In this document: piece after piece, positions 26,584 through 34,434 of the stretch
Layout: every line of letters starts with the position of its first letter
How positions within the stretch are numbered: the first letter of the stretch is position 1
Origin: Streptomyces sp. 1222.5
GTDB lineage: Bacteria > Actinomycetota > Actinomycetes > Streptomycetales > Streptomycetaceae
NCBI RefSeq assembly: GCF_900105245.1
Contig: NZ_FNSZ01000001.1
Coordinates: 5,268,001-5,332,000, forward strand
Length of the DNA stretch: 64,000 bases
Reading direction: 5' to 3'
The notes under the pieces: generated by a model
The model's database searches: none
What the model saw: only the letters and a program-made list of their open reading frames with translations
Told to the model about the DNA's origin: nothing
Position numbers and translations under genes: made by a program

Positions 26584-27729
26584 ATGACGCAGACCACTCA
26601 TCACACTCCCGACACCGCACGGCAGGCCGACCCCTTCCCGGTCAAGGGAATGGACGCGGTCGTCTTCGCCGTGGGCAACGCCAAGCAGGCCGCGCACTAC
26701 TACTCCAGCGCGTTCGGCATGCGGCTGGTCGCGTACTCCGGACCGGAGAACGGCAGCCGCGAGACCGCCTCCTACGTGCTGGAGAACGGCTCCGCCCGCT
26801 TCGTGTTCACCTCGGTGATCAAGCCGAGCAGCACCTGGGGCCACTTCCTCGCCCAGCACGTGGCCGAGCACGGCGACGGCGTCGTCGACCTGGCCATCGA
26901 GGTCCCCGACGCCCGTGCAGCCCACGAGTACGCCGTCGAGCACGGCGCCCGCTCGGTCACCGAGCCGTACGAGGTGAAGGACGAGCACGGCACCGTCGTC
27001 CTCGCCGCGATCGCCACCTACGGCGAGACCCGCCACACCCTCGTCGAGCGCACCGGCTACGACGGCCCCTACCTCCCCGGCTACGCCGCCGCGAAGCCGA
27101 TCGTCGAGCCGCCCGCCCAGCGCACCTTCCAGGCCGTCGACCACTGCGTGGGCAACGTCGAACTCGGCCGGATGAACGAGTGGGTCGGGTTCTACAACAA
27201 GGTCATGGGCTTCACGAACATGAAGGAGTTCGTGGGCGACGACATCGCCACCGAGTACAGCGCGCTGATGTCCAAGGTCGTCGCGGACGGCACCCTCAAG
27301 GTGAAGTTCCCGATCAACGAGCCCGCGATCGCCAAGAAGAAGTCCCAGATCGACGAGTACCTGGAGTTCTACGGCGGCGCCGGCGTCCAGCACATCGCGC
27401 TGAACACCAACGACATCGTGCAGACCGTCCGCACCATGCGCGCGGCGGGCGTCGAGTTCCTCGACACCCCCGACTCGTACTACGACACCCTCGGCGAGTG
27501 GGTCGGCGACACCCGCGTCCCGATCGACACCCTGCGCGAGCTGAAGATCCTCGCGGACCGGGACGAGGACGGCTACCTGCTGCAGATCTTCACCAAGCCC
27601 GTGCAGGACCGGCCGACGGTGTTCTTCGAGCTCATCGAGCGGCACGGCTCCATGGGCTTCGGCAAGGGCAACTTCAAGGCCCTGTTCGAGGCGATCGAGC
27701 GCGAGCAGGAGAAGCGCGGCAACCTGTAG
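26584..27729 (+). CDS. hppD: 4-hydroxyphenylpyruvate dioxygenase
   Basis: Converts 4-hydroxyphenylpyruvate to homogentisate in tyrosine breakdown, using non-haem Fe(II). The 381-residue two-domain vicinal-oxygen-chelate protein has the metal ligands at His187 (AVDHCVGNV), His270 (GVQHIALNT) and Glu349 (FFELIERHG), numbers that agree with the well-studied S. avermitilis enzyme as I recall it. ATG 26584 is in frame and gives the expected length; no strong ribosome binding site is adjacent. Homogentisate can also feed ochronotic pigment. Confidence 0.96.
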   Translation: MTQTTHHTPDTARQADPFPVKGMDAVVFAVGNAKQAAHYYSSAFGMRLVAYSGPENGSRETASYVLENGSARFVFTSVIKPSSTWGHFLAQHVAEHGDGVVDLAIEVPDARAAHEYAVEHGARSVTEPYEVKDEHGTVVLAAIATYGETRHTLVERTGYDGPYLPGYAAAKPIVEPPAQRTFQAVDHCVGNVELGRMNEWVGFYNKVMGFTNMKEFVGDDIATEYSALMSKVVADGTLKVKFPINEPAIAKKKSQIDEYLEFYGGAGVQHIALNTNDIVQTVRTMRAAGVEFLDTPDSYYDTLGEWVGDTRVPIDTLRELKILADRDEDGYLLQIFTKPVQDRPTVFFELIERHGSMGFGKGNFKALFEAIEREQEKRGNL

Positions 27730-27740
27730 CCGCGGCGTCC

Positions 27741-27772
27741 CCCGCCGGGCCCCGCTACGGGGCCTCGGCGGG
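27741..27772 (+). terminator. Terminator between hppD and the TPR gene
   Basis: CCCGCCGGGCCCCG (27741-27754) pairs with CGGGGCC-T-CGGCGGG (27758-27772) with one bulged base. The loop is the CTA that forms the TPR stop codon, so the hairpin serves hppD and overlaps the end of the convergent gene. Confidence 0.6.
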
Positions 27773-29269
27773 GAGCGGCTCCTCCGGCACGTCACCGAGC
27801 GCGGCCAGCGCCCTGCGGGCCTCGGGAGCGCCCAGCGGCGAGAAGTGCGGGTTGATCCGCAGGGCCTCCTGCAGGTGCCGCCGCGCCGGGCCGTACCGCT
27901 CCAGCTCGCCCTCGATCATGCCCAGGTGGAAGGCGTACGGCGCACTGCGCACCCCGCCCCCCTTGGCCTTGTCCGTCGCGATGGTGGCGTACGTCAGCGC
28001 CTCCTGGTCCTCGCCGGCGCGGTGCAGCGCCCAGCCGAGGGCGTCGGCCACCTCGATCCCCGGCTGCCGCCGCCACTCCTCATGCAACCGCTCCACGGCG
28101 TCCCACGGGTCCCCGTGGTCCGCCTCGAACCGCCCGATCAGCAGGTCCTCGTCGACCCCGCCCGCCACCGCCCTCCGCACCCGCGTCCGCAACTGCGCGT
28201 ACTGGGCGTCCGCGTCGGCCTCCTGCCCCAGCGACTCGTACAACTCGCCCAGTTCCAGAACGTCCTGCGGGTTCGCCTCCCCGGTCAGGGCCGCCCGGTA
28301 CGCGGCCACCGCCTCGCGCGGGCGGCCCAGCGCGGCCAGCGTCCGCCCCCGGCCGGCCTGCGCCGCCCGCTGGTCGCGGTCCAGCCGCAGCGCCGCCTCG
28401 AAGTGCCGCAGCGCGTCCTCGAGGTCACCCCGCTCCCAGGCGAGCCGGCCGAGCCCGGCCAGATAGGCGGCCTGCTCGGCGGGGGCCTGGGCCGCGGCCG
28501 CCGCGTCGGTCAGCTGGGCCACCGCGTCCTCGCGCCAGCCCCGGTCCCGGTAGACCGCCGACGCCCGCGCCATCACGGCGGGCCGCGCGGCCGTGCCGGT
28601 GCGCAGCCCCAGCAGCTTGTCCAGGCTCTTGCGGGCCGCCTCGTAGTCGCCGAGCCCGTTGTAGGCGTCGATCAGCGGGGGATACGCCGACCACCGCTTC
28701 GGCGCCGCCTTCAGCGCCTGCTCGGCGTACCGTTTCGCCGCCGGGAAGTCCCGCCGCGCGAGCGCCAGCGCGGCCATCCCGTCCAGCGCCTCGGTGTTCC
28801 GCTCCCCGCGCACCTGGAGCGAGGTCCGCAACGCCTGCTCCGCCCGCGGATAGTCGGCCGCGTCGGCCGTCCGGCTTCCCCGCTGCACGTACGCGGACCC
28901 CAGCACCGCCCACGCCTTCGCGTCCCGGGGACGCGCCCGCACCCGCTCCTCCTGCTGCCCGATGAGCGACGTCAGCTGGGGCAGCGCGGCCGGCACCCCG
29001 GAGGTCACCGCCGTCAGCGCCTGTGCCCGCGCCCGCGCCTCGGTCCGTGCCTGCGCCTGCGGTCCGGCGGCGGGCAGGCCGCCCGCCCGCCCGCTCTCCG
29101 GCTGCCGCTCCCCGGGCAGCAGCGTCAGCACCGCCCCCGCGACGACACCGCCCGCCAGCGCGGTGACGAGAACCCGCCGCAGCCATCGCGAGGATCGGCG
29201 CCGCCCCGGCGGCGGCTCCGCGCTCAGGGACGTACCCGGCACGCTCAGTCGGTTGTCCATGGCGCTCAC
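27755..29269 (-). CDS. Membrane-anchored tetratricopeptide-repeat protein
   Basis: A 504-residue protein with a basic head, one N-terminal membrane helix (about 32-52) and at least six TPR-like repeats; examples are AWAVLGSAYVQRG, AYLAGLGRLAWERGDLEDAL and DVLELGELYESLGQEADA. TPRs form protein-binding surfaces, so it may scaffold an envelope complex. Partner unknown. Start may be GTG 29269 or ATG 29260. Converges with hppD and is divergent from the oxidase gene. Confidence 0.8.
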   Translation of the reverse strand: MSAMDNRLSVPGTSLSAEPPPGRRRSSRWLRRVLVTALAGGVVAGAVLTLLPGERQPESGRAGGLPAAGPQAQARTEARARAQALTAVTSGVPAALPQLTSLIGQQEERVRARPRDAKAWAVLGSAYVQRGSRTADAADYPRAEQALRTSLQVRGERNTEALDGMAALALARRDFPAAKRYAEQALKAAPKRWSAYPPLIDAYNGLGDYEAARKSLDKLLGLRTGTAARPAVMARASAVYRDRGWREDAVAQLTDAAAAAQAPAEQAAYLAGLGRLAWERGDLEDALRHFEAALRLDRDQRAAQAGRGRTLAALGRPREAVAAYRAALTGEANPQDVLELGELYESLGQEADADAQYAQLRTRVRRAVAGGVDEDLLIGRFEADHGDPWDAVERLHEEWRRQPGIEVADALGWALHRAGEDQEALTYATIATDKAKGGGVRSAPYAFHLGMIEGELERYGPARRHLQEALRINPHFSPLGAPEARRALAALGDVPEEPLPAEAP

Positions 29270-29358
29270 TGTGCGTCAATACGACGAGCGCACCCGGGCG
29301 GCCCAAGGACGGCACGGGTGGGGTTCACACCGATGGCCGCGAGTGCGAACCTTTGATC

Positions 29359-30759
29359 ATGAGCCGCATCGAAGCGCCTCGTGACGAGGCAACCAGCAAC
29401 CTCACCGACCGGCTCCTGGCCGGCCTGCCGCCCGAGGCCGTGCTCACCGACCCCGATGTCACCGCCTCCTACACCCACGACATGGCGAGCTTCTGCCCGG
29501 CCGGTGCCCCGGCCGTCGTCGTACTGCCGCGCACCGTCGAGCAGGTGCAGCACGTCATGCGCACCGCGAGCGAACTGCGCGTCCCCGTCGTCCCGCAGGG
29601 CGCCCGGACCGGTCTGTCCGGCGCCGCCAACGCCACCGAGGGCTGCATCGCGCTGTCCCTCACCAAGATGGACCGCATCCTGGAGATCAGCCCCGTCGAC
29701 CGGATCGCCGTGGTCGAACCGGGCGTGATCAACGCGACCCTGTCCCGCGCCGTCGAGGAACACGGCCTGTGCTACCCGCCGGATCCGTCCAGCTGGGAGA
29801 TGTGCACCATCGGCGGCAACATCGGCACCGCCTCCGGCGGTCTGTGCTGCGTGAAGTACGGCGTGACCGCCGAGTACGTGCTCGGCCTGGACGTCGTCCT
29901 CGCCGACGGCCGGCTGATGTCCACCGGTCGCCGCACCGCCAAGGGCGTCGCCGGCTACGACCTCACCCGGCTGTTCGTCGGCTCCGAGGGCTCCCTCGGC
30001 ATCGTCGTCCGGGCGGTCCTGGCGCTGAAGCCCAAGCCGCCCCAGCAGCTGGTGCTGGCCGCCGAGTTCCCGTCCGCGGCGGCGGCCTGCGAGGCCGTCT
30101 GCCGGATCATGGAGGGCGGTCACGTCCCGTCCCTCCTCGAACTGATGGACCGCACGACCGTCAAGGCCGTCAACGCGCTCGCCCACATGGGACTGCCCGA
30201 GACCACCGAGGCCCTGCTGCTGGCCGCCTTCGACACCCCCGCCCCGGCCGCCGACCTCGCCGCCGTCGGCGCCCTGTGCGAGGCGGCCGGCGCCACCCAG
30301 GTCGTCCCGGCCGACGACGCCGCCGAGTCCGAGCTGCTCCTGCAGGCCCGGCGGCTCTCGCTGACCGCGCTGGAGGCGGTCAAGGGCACGACGATGATCG
30401 ACGACGTGTGCGTGCCCCGCTCGAAGCTCGGCGCCATGCTGGAGGGCGTCGAGCGGATCGCCGAGAAGTACGACCTGACCATCGGCGTCTGCGCGCACGC
30501 CGGCGACGGCAACACGCACCCCACCGTCTGCTTCGACGCCCAGGACCCCGACGAGTCCCGGCGGGCCCGCGAGTCCTTCGACGAGATCATGGCCCTCGGC
30601 CTGGAGCTGGGCGGCACCATCACCGGCGAGCACGGCGTCGGCGTGCTGAAGAAGGAGTGGCTGGCGCGGGAGATCGGCCCGGTCGGTCTGGAGATGCAGC
30701 GGGCGGTGAAACAGGTCTTCGACCCCCTGGACATCCTCAACCCCGGCAAGATCTTCTGA
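29359..30759 (+). CDS. FAD-linked oxidase, glycolate oxidase subunit GlcD-like
   Basis: A 466-residue flavoprotein of the vanillyl-alcohol-oxidase family. The FAD-binding half shows VVPQGARTGLSGAANAT, IGGNIGTASGGLCCVKYG and VGSEGSLGIV; the C-terminal half has GVCAHAGDGNTHPTV and TGEHGVG, the GlcD/D-lactate dehydrogenase substrate region. It probably oxidises glycolate or D-lactate. The partner subunits GlcE/GlcF are absent nearby. ATG 29359 chosen over an in-frame TTG six bases earlier. Confidence 0.88.
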   Translation: MSRIEAPRDEATSNLTDRLLAGLPPEAVLTDPDVTASYTHDMASFCPAGAPAVVVLPRTVEQVQHVMRTASELRVPVVPQGARTGLSGAANATEGCIALSLTKMDRILEISPVDRIAVVEPGVINATLSRAVEEHGLCYPPDPSSWEMCTIGGNIGTASGGLCCVKYGVTAEYVLGLDVVLADGRLMSTGRRTAKGVAGYDLTRLFVGSEGSLGIVVRAVLALKPKPPQQLVLAAEFPSAAAACEAVCRIMEGGHVPSLLELMDRTTVKAVNALAHMGLPETTEALLLAAFDTPAPAADLAAVGALCEAAGATQVVPADDAAESELLLQARRLSLTALEAVKGTTMIDDVCVPRSKLGAMLEGVERIAEKYDLTIGVCAHAGDGNTHPTVCFDAQDPDESRRARESFDEIMALGLELGGTITGEHGVGVLKKEWLAREIGPVGLEMQRAVKQVFDPLDILNPGKIF

Positions 30760-30766
30760 GCCCCCG

Positions 30767-30790
30767 CGCCCGGGCACCCCTCACCGGGCG
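30767..30790. terminator. Small hairpin between the oxidase gene and ssgG
   Basis: CGCCCGG (30767-30773) pairs with CCGGGCG (30784-30790) across the ssgG stop codon. A modest structure between convergent genes. Confidence 0.4.
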
Positions 30791-31194
30791 AGCAGCTGGT
30801 CGAGCGCGTCGTCGAGGCCCAGCTGCCCGCCCTCCGTGCCCGGGGGCACCACCCGCAGCGTCCGCTCCAGCCAGGCCGAGACCTGCGGGACCGGCGCCTC
30901 CAGCAGAGCGTCCCCGTCCGGCGAACTCAGCGCCATGAGGACGACCCCGCGCCCGTCGACCTTCGTCGGCCACACCCGTACGTCCCCGCCGCCGCACGGC
31001 CGGAACACCCCCTCCACGAGGAGCTCGCGGGCGAACGTCCAGTTCACGGGGTGTTCGGAGTGGATGTGGAAGGCGATGTGGACGGCGTACGGGTCGTCGG
31101 AGCGGTAGCTGAGCCGGGCCGGGACCGGGATGCCGCGCTCCGGCGACAGGACGAGCCTCAACTCCAGCTCGCGCTCCACCACGGTGTGCTGCAT
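30781..31194 (-). CDS. ssgG: SsgA-like sporulation protein, probably SsgG
   Basis: A 137-residue SsgA/SsgB-family protein, found only in morphologically complex actinomycetes. The family core is visible in VPARLSYRSDDPYAVHIAFH, PVNWTFARELLVEGV and RGVVLMALSSPDGDALLEAP. SALPs steer septum placement and wall remodelling in aerial hyphae; in S. coelicolor, ssgG mutants skip septa. The assignment to SsgG rests on the gene neighbourhood as I recall it. ATG 31194 follows AGAGGAG; the upstream in-frame extension is not protein-like. Confidence 0.82.
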   Translation of the reverse strand: MQHTVVERELELRLVLSPERGIPVPARLSYRSDDPYAVHIAFHIHSEHPVNWTFARELLVEGVFRPCGGGDVRVWPTKVDGRGVVLMALSSPDGDALLEAPVPQVSAWLERTLRVVPPGTEGGQLGLDDALDQLLAR

Positions 31195-31439
31195 GACCTG
31201 CGTCTCCTCTGTCGTCTGCGTTCCCCACGGCCGCCCGGTGGGCGCCCGCACCGGGGAGAGGGGGGCAGGGGCCCGGCCATTACGCGGGTTCGGGGAGATT
31301 CTTTTCGCGGCCCGGCGGAAGTCCGGTGCGGCGTTGCCCGGAAAGGGGTGGGTACGGCCGGACTGGCCATGGGGCATGCCCGCGTCTGATAGATGTGGAG
31401 GCTCCCATCCCACCCCCGAGCAGATACGGGACGACGGAC

Positions 31440-32930
31440 ATGAGCGCCCCAACCCCGGCCCCAGGTGACGACAGGCCCCGCGAGGGCTATTACCCGGACC
31501 CGTCCATCCCCGGCTACGTCCGGTACTGGAACGGCGCCTCCTGGGTGCCCGGCACCAGCCGGCCGGCGCCGAAGGACGGCGAGCCGCTCACCCCGCCGCC
31601 CGGCGTCCGCCCGGCGGCCCCTGCCGTGGAGGAAACGGGCCCCCACTTCTTCGACGAGGACCCCCAGCCGCGCTCCGCCGCGGGCGACGCCGGCGGCCGG
31701 CACACCGATCCGCGGGTCCCGGCGGGCGGTCCGGCGCAGCCGGCCGGCCACGCCGCGCGCACCGACGGCACAGCCTCGATCCCGCCCGCGGACGACGCCC
31801 CCGACCCCGGCGGCACCTTCATCTTCCGCCGACCGGTCCCGGGTCCCGCGGCCGTCCATGACGACGGCGCGGCGGCGTTCCGTCCGGTGCCCGGCCAGGG
31901 CGGGGGCGGTCAGAACCGCACGCCCGGCACCGGCCAGGGCCCGCAGGGCGCGGGCTTCGGCGGCCAGGGGGCCGGGACGGGGGCGTCCGGCTCGAGCCGG
32001 GCCGGCCAGGGCGGGGGCTTCGGCGGGCAGGGTCCGGCCGGCGCGCCCGCGCCGTCACCTTCCTCCTCGCCCTCCGTCGCCGCCCCGGCCCCTTCGCCGG
32101 CCTCCCCCGCGTCCGGTCCCGGTTTCGGCGCCGGCAAGGCCGCCGCGTCCCGCGCCGCCGCACAGGCCCCGCAGGCCGCGGCCCAGTCCGCCCAGGGAGC
32201 CCTCGGCCACCCGGCGCCCGCGGCCCAGCAGCCGCCGGCCGCGCCCGCCGCCGTGTCGCCCGCGGTGCCGCAGCAGGCCGGGCCCGCGCAGCCCGCCGCC
32301 ACCCCGCTCGCCGCCGGTGCCGGCGGCGGGCAGTCCTCCTGGGCCCAGCAGGTGCACCGGCTGGCCGGAGGCGGGGACGAACAGCCCGTGGCGCCGTGGA
32401 AGCCGCCCGTGGACGACGTGTTCCAGGCGGCCGCGCGCCGGCAGGCCGCGGCCCGCCCCGCCGGACTCGGCAAGCGGTTCGCCGCCCGGCTGGTGGACAG
32501 CCTGGTCGTGGGCGCCGTGACCGCGGCGGCGGCCGTCCCCCTGGGCACGCGGGCCGCCGACCACATCCAGCAGAAGATCGACGCCGCCCGGCTGTCCGGC
32601 CGTACCGTCACCGTCTGGCTGGTCGACGGTACGACCGGCCTCAGCCTGGGCATCGTGCTCGCCGTCCTCCTCGTCTCCGGCGTGCTGTACGAGGTGCTGC
32701 CGACCGCCCGGTGGGGCCGCACCCTCGGCAAGAAGCTGTGCGGTCTGGAGGTGCGGGACATCGAGGCGCACGAGCCGCCGACGTTCGGCCGGGCGCTGCT
32801 CCGCTGGCTGGTCTACAGCGTGCCGGGGCTGCTCGGCATCGGAGTCGTGGGCGTGCTGTGGTGCCTGTTCGACCGGCCCTGGCACCAGTGCTGGCACGAC
32901 AAGGCGGCGCACACGTTCGTCGCGGACTGA
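31440..32930 (+). CDS. RDD family membrane protein with N-terminal DUF2510 domain
   Basis: A 496-residue protein: a short DUF2510-type head (GYYPDPSIPGYVRYWNGASW), about 290 residues of Pro/Ala/Gly/Gln-rich low-complexity sequence, and a C-terminal RDD domain (AGLGKRFAARLVDSLVVGA, TLGKKLCGLEVRD, then a final helix). RDD proteins are multi-pass membrane proteins; some are Na+/H+ antiporters, most are uncharacterised. ATG 31440 is preceded by GGGACGACGG. A second RDD gene follows 70 bases downstream. Confidence 0.82.
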   Translation: MSAPTPAPGDDRPREGYYPDPSIPGYVRYWNGASWVPGTSRPAPKDGEPLTPPPGVRPAAPAVEETGPHFFDEDPQPRSAAGDAGGRHTDPRVPAGGPAQPAGHAARTDGTASIPPADDAPDPGGTFIFRRPVPGPAAVHDDGAAAFRPVPGQGGGGQNRTPGTGQGPQGAGFGGQGAGTGASGSSRAGQGGGFGGQGPAGAPAPSPSSSPSVAAPAPSPASPASGPGFGAGKAAASRAAAQAPQAAAQSAQGALGHPAPAAQQPPAAPAAVSPAVPQQAGPAQPAATPLAAGAGGGQSSWAQQVHRLAGGGDEQPVAPWKPPVDDVFQAAARRQAAARPAGLGKRFAARLVDSLVVGAVTAAAAVPLGTRAADHIQQKIDAARLSGRTVTVWLVDGTTGLSLGIVLAVLLVSGVLYEVLPTARWGRTLGKKLCGLEVRDIEAHEPPTFGRALLRWLVYSVPGLLGIGVVGVLWCLFDRPWHQCWHDKAAHTFVAD

Positions 32931-33000
32931 CCGCGCCGCGCCTACTCCGTACGGCCGCCCGCCGGATGCGGAGCCGGGGTGTTCGGGTTCCACTCGGGCC

Positions 33001-33735
33001 ATGAGCAGCCAACCGCCCCCCGGCTCCGGGGACCAGCCCCCCGAGGACGACCCGTTCAGGAAGCGGCCCCCGTCGGACCCGGGGGCGGGCTCTCCGTACG
33101 ACACCCCGCACGGCGGCGGGCAGCCCCCGCCGCCGGGCGGGCAGCAGCCACCCTCCTGGGGCGAGCGGCAACCGCCCCCGGCCGGCGGCCAGGAGCCTCC
33201 GTACGGCGGACAGCAGCCCCCTTCGTACGGCGGCGGCCCCTACGACGCCGGCGCCGGCGGCGGGCACCCAGGTGACCCGCTGGCCGGCATGCCCCCGCTG
33301 GCCGACAGCGGCAAGCGGACGCTCGCGCGGATCATCGACATGATCCTCGTCGGTATCGTCGTCTGGCTGCTCACCTGGGTGTTCGGCGTGCGCGAGTACG
33401 ACGTGAACAGCGACCGCATCGAGGTCGGCAGGTCGCTCGCGCAGTCCCTCATCGCGGCCGTCCTCTACGTCGCCTACGACACCTACCTGATCAGCAGGAC
33501 CGGGCAGACCCTGGGCAAGAAGTGGCTCAACATGCGGGTCGCCAACCTGGACAACGGCGCGACGCCGTCCGGGCAGACCTCGCTGATCCGCGCCCTGGTG
33601 CTGTGGGTGCCCTTCGCCTTCTGCTGCGCCTGCATCTGGACGGCGATCTGCGGCGGTTGGAGCTTCTTCGACAAACCGTACAAACAGGGTCTGCACGACA
33701 AGGCGGCCAAGACGGTGGTGGTCAGCACGCGTTGA
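33001..33735 (+). CDS. RDD family membrane protein with proline-rich head
   Basis: A 244-residue protein with about 95 Pro/Gly/Gln-rich residues (PPYGGQQPPSYGG-type repeats) followed by an RDD domain (SGKRTLARIIDMILVGIVVW, GQTLGKKWLNMRV, QGLHDKAAKTVVV). It shares the disordered-head plan of its upstream neighbour and may work with it in the membrane. Function unknown. Confidence 0.82.
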   Translation: MSSQPPPGSGDQPPEDDPFRKRPPSDPGAGSPYDTPHGGGQPPPPGGQQPPSWGERQPPPAGGQEPPYGGQQPPSYGGGPYDAGAGGGHPGDPLAGMPPLADSGKRTLARIIDMILVGIVVWLLTWVFGVREYDVNSDRIEVGRSLAQSLIAAVLYVAYDTYLISRTGQTLGKKWLNMRVANLDNGATPSGQTSLIRALVLWVPFAFCCACIWTAICGGWSFFDKPYKQGLHDKAAKTVVVSTR

Positions 33736-33751
33736 ACCGGCGCGGTACGGC

Positions 33752-33809
33752 TGCGCGGACGTGGGCGGCGGGTCCGGGGTGTGCCGGGCCCGTCGTCCGC
33801 GTCCGCGCA
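33752..33809. terminator. Hairpin between the second RDD gene and the small membrane protein gene
   Basis: TGCGCGGACG (33752-33761) and CGTCCGCGCA (33800-33809) form a perfect 10-bp stem with an inner GC-rich helix. It lies between convergent genes. Confidence 0.5.
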
Positions 33810-33813
33810 CCTG

Positions 33814-34044
33814 TCACAGGGTCGTCGGGACGCGCTCCTTCTCGGCGGTGGTCTCGGCGGGCGCCTCGGCGGGCCGGGGCGTGGGGACCGTCATGGCGAC
33901 CAGGAGTCCCAGGGCGAGTGCCGCGAGGGCGATGACGGTGACCGCGAGACCCGAACTCGTCTGGGACAGCAGCAGCATGGCGAGTGTCGAGAGAACCACG
34001 GTGCAGGATCCGTAGGCGAGCTGTGCGACGGTCGGACGAGGCAT
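33814..34044 (-). CDS. Small two-helix membrane protein
   Basis: A 76-residue protein with two hydrophobic segments (about 10-28 and 33-52) and a charged, proline-rich cytoplasmic tail (PTPRPAEAPAETTAEKER). ATG at 34044 follows GAGGA. I do not recognise a family. It sits between the RDD gene and the M6 protease promoter region. Confidence 0.7.
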   Translation of the reverse strand: MPRPTVAQLAYGSCTVVLSTLAMLLLSQTSSGLAVTVIALAALALGLLVAMTVPTPRPAEAPAETTAEKERVPTTL

Positions 34045-34434
34045 GGCAATCGTGTCCTCGGAAGGCTTCAGGGGGACTTGGGGGGTGCCGTTCGACTCTC
34101 ACCGCGTGCATGCCCGAGTCGAACCCCCGGTAAGCGTGACCTAACCCACGGTACCGGTGCACGGGGGGCGCACGGAGTCATGGCCCCGCCGAGCAGGCGG
34201 GTTCCTGCGCCCGCCGGGCGGATGCGCACTGTTCACGGGCGGGAGCCGGGGCGTTCGTAAAGCGAACGTCAGCTCCGCATAGTGCACTTGTCCTGCTCAA
34301 GTCAAGGTCTGTCTTTTCTCCTTAACCTCTAGTCAAATGTCGTCACTTGATTACACGCGTTGAACGTGCGCGCACGGATTCCTCCAAGACTCGGAACCCC
34401 CTGTCCGTGTGCGCGGCGCGGGGGAGGAACTCAA
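34045..34434. other. Upstream region of the M6 protease gene
   Basis: About 390 bases with no gene. The part at 34285-34360 is notably AT-rich for this genome and carries related short units (CAAGTCAAGG, TAGTCAAATG, CACTTGATTAC), which could be regulator half-sites for the protease. No -10/-35 pair was fixed. Confidence 0.4.
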
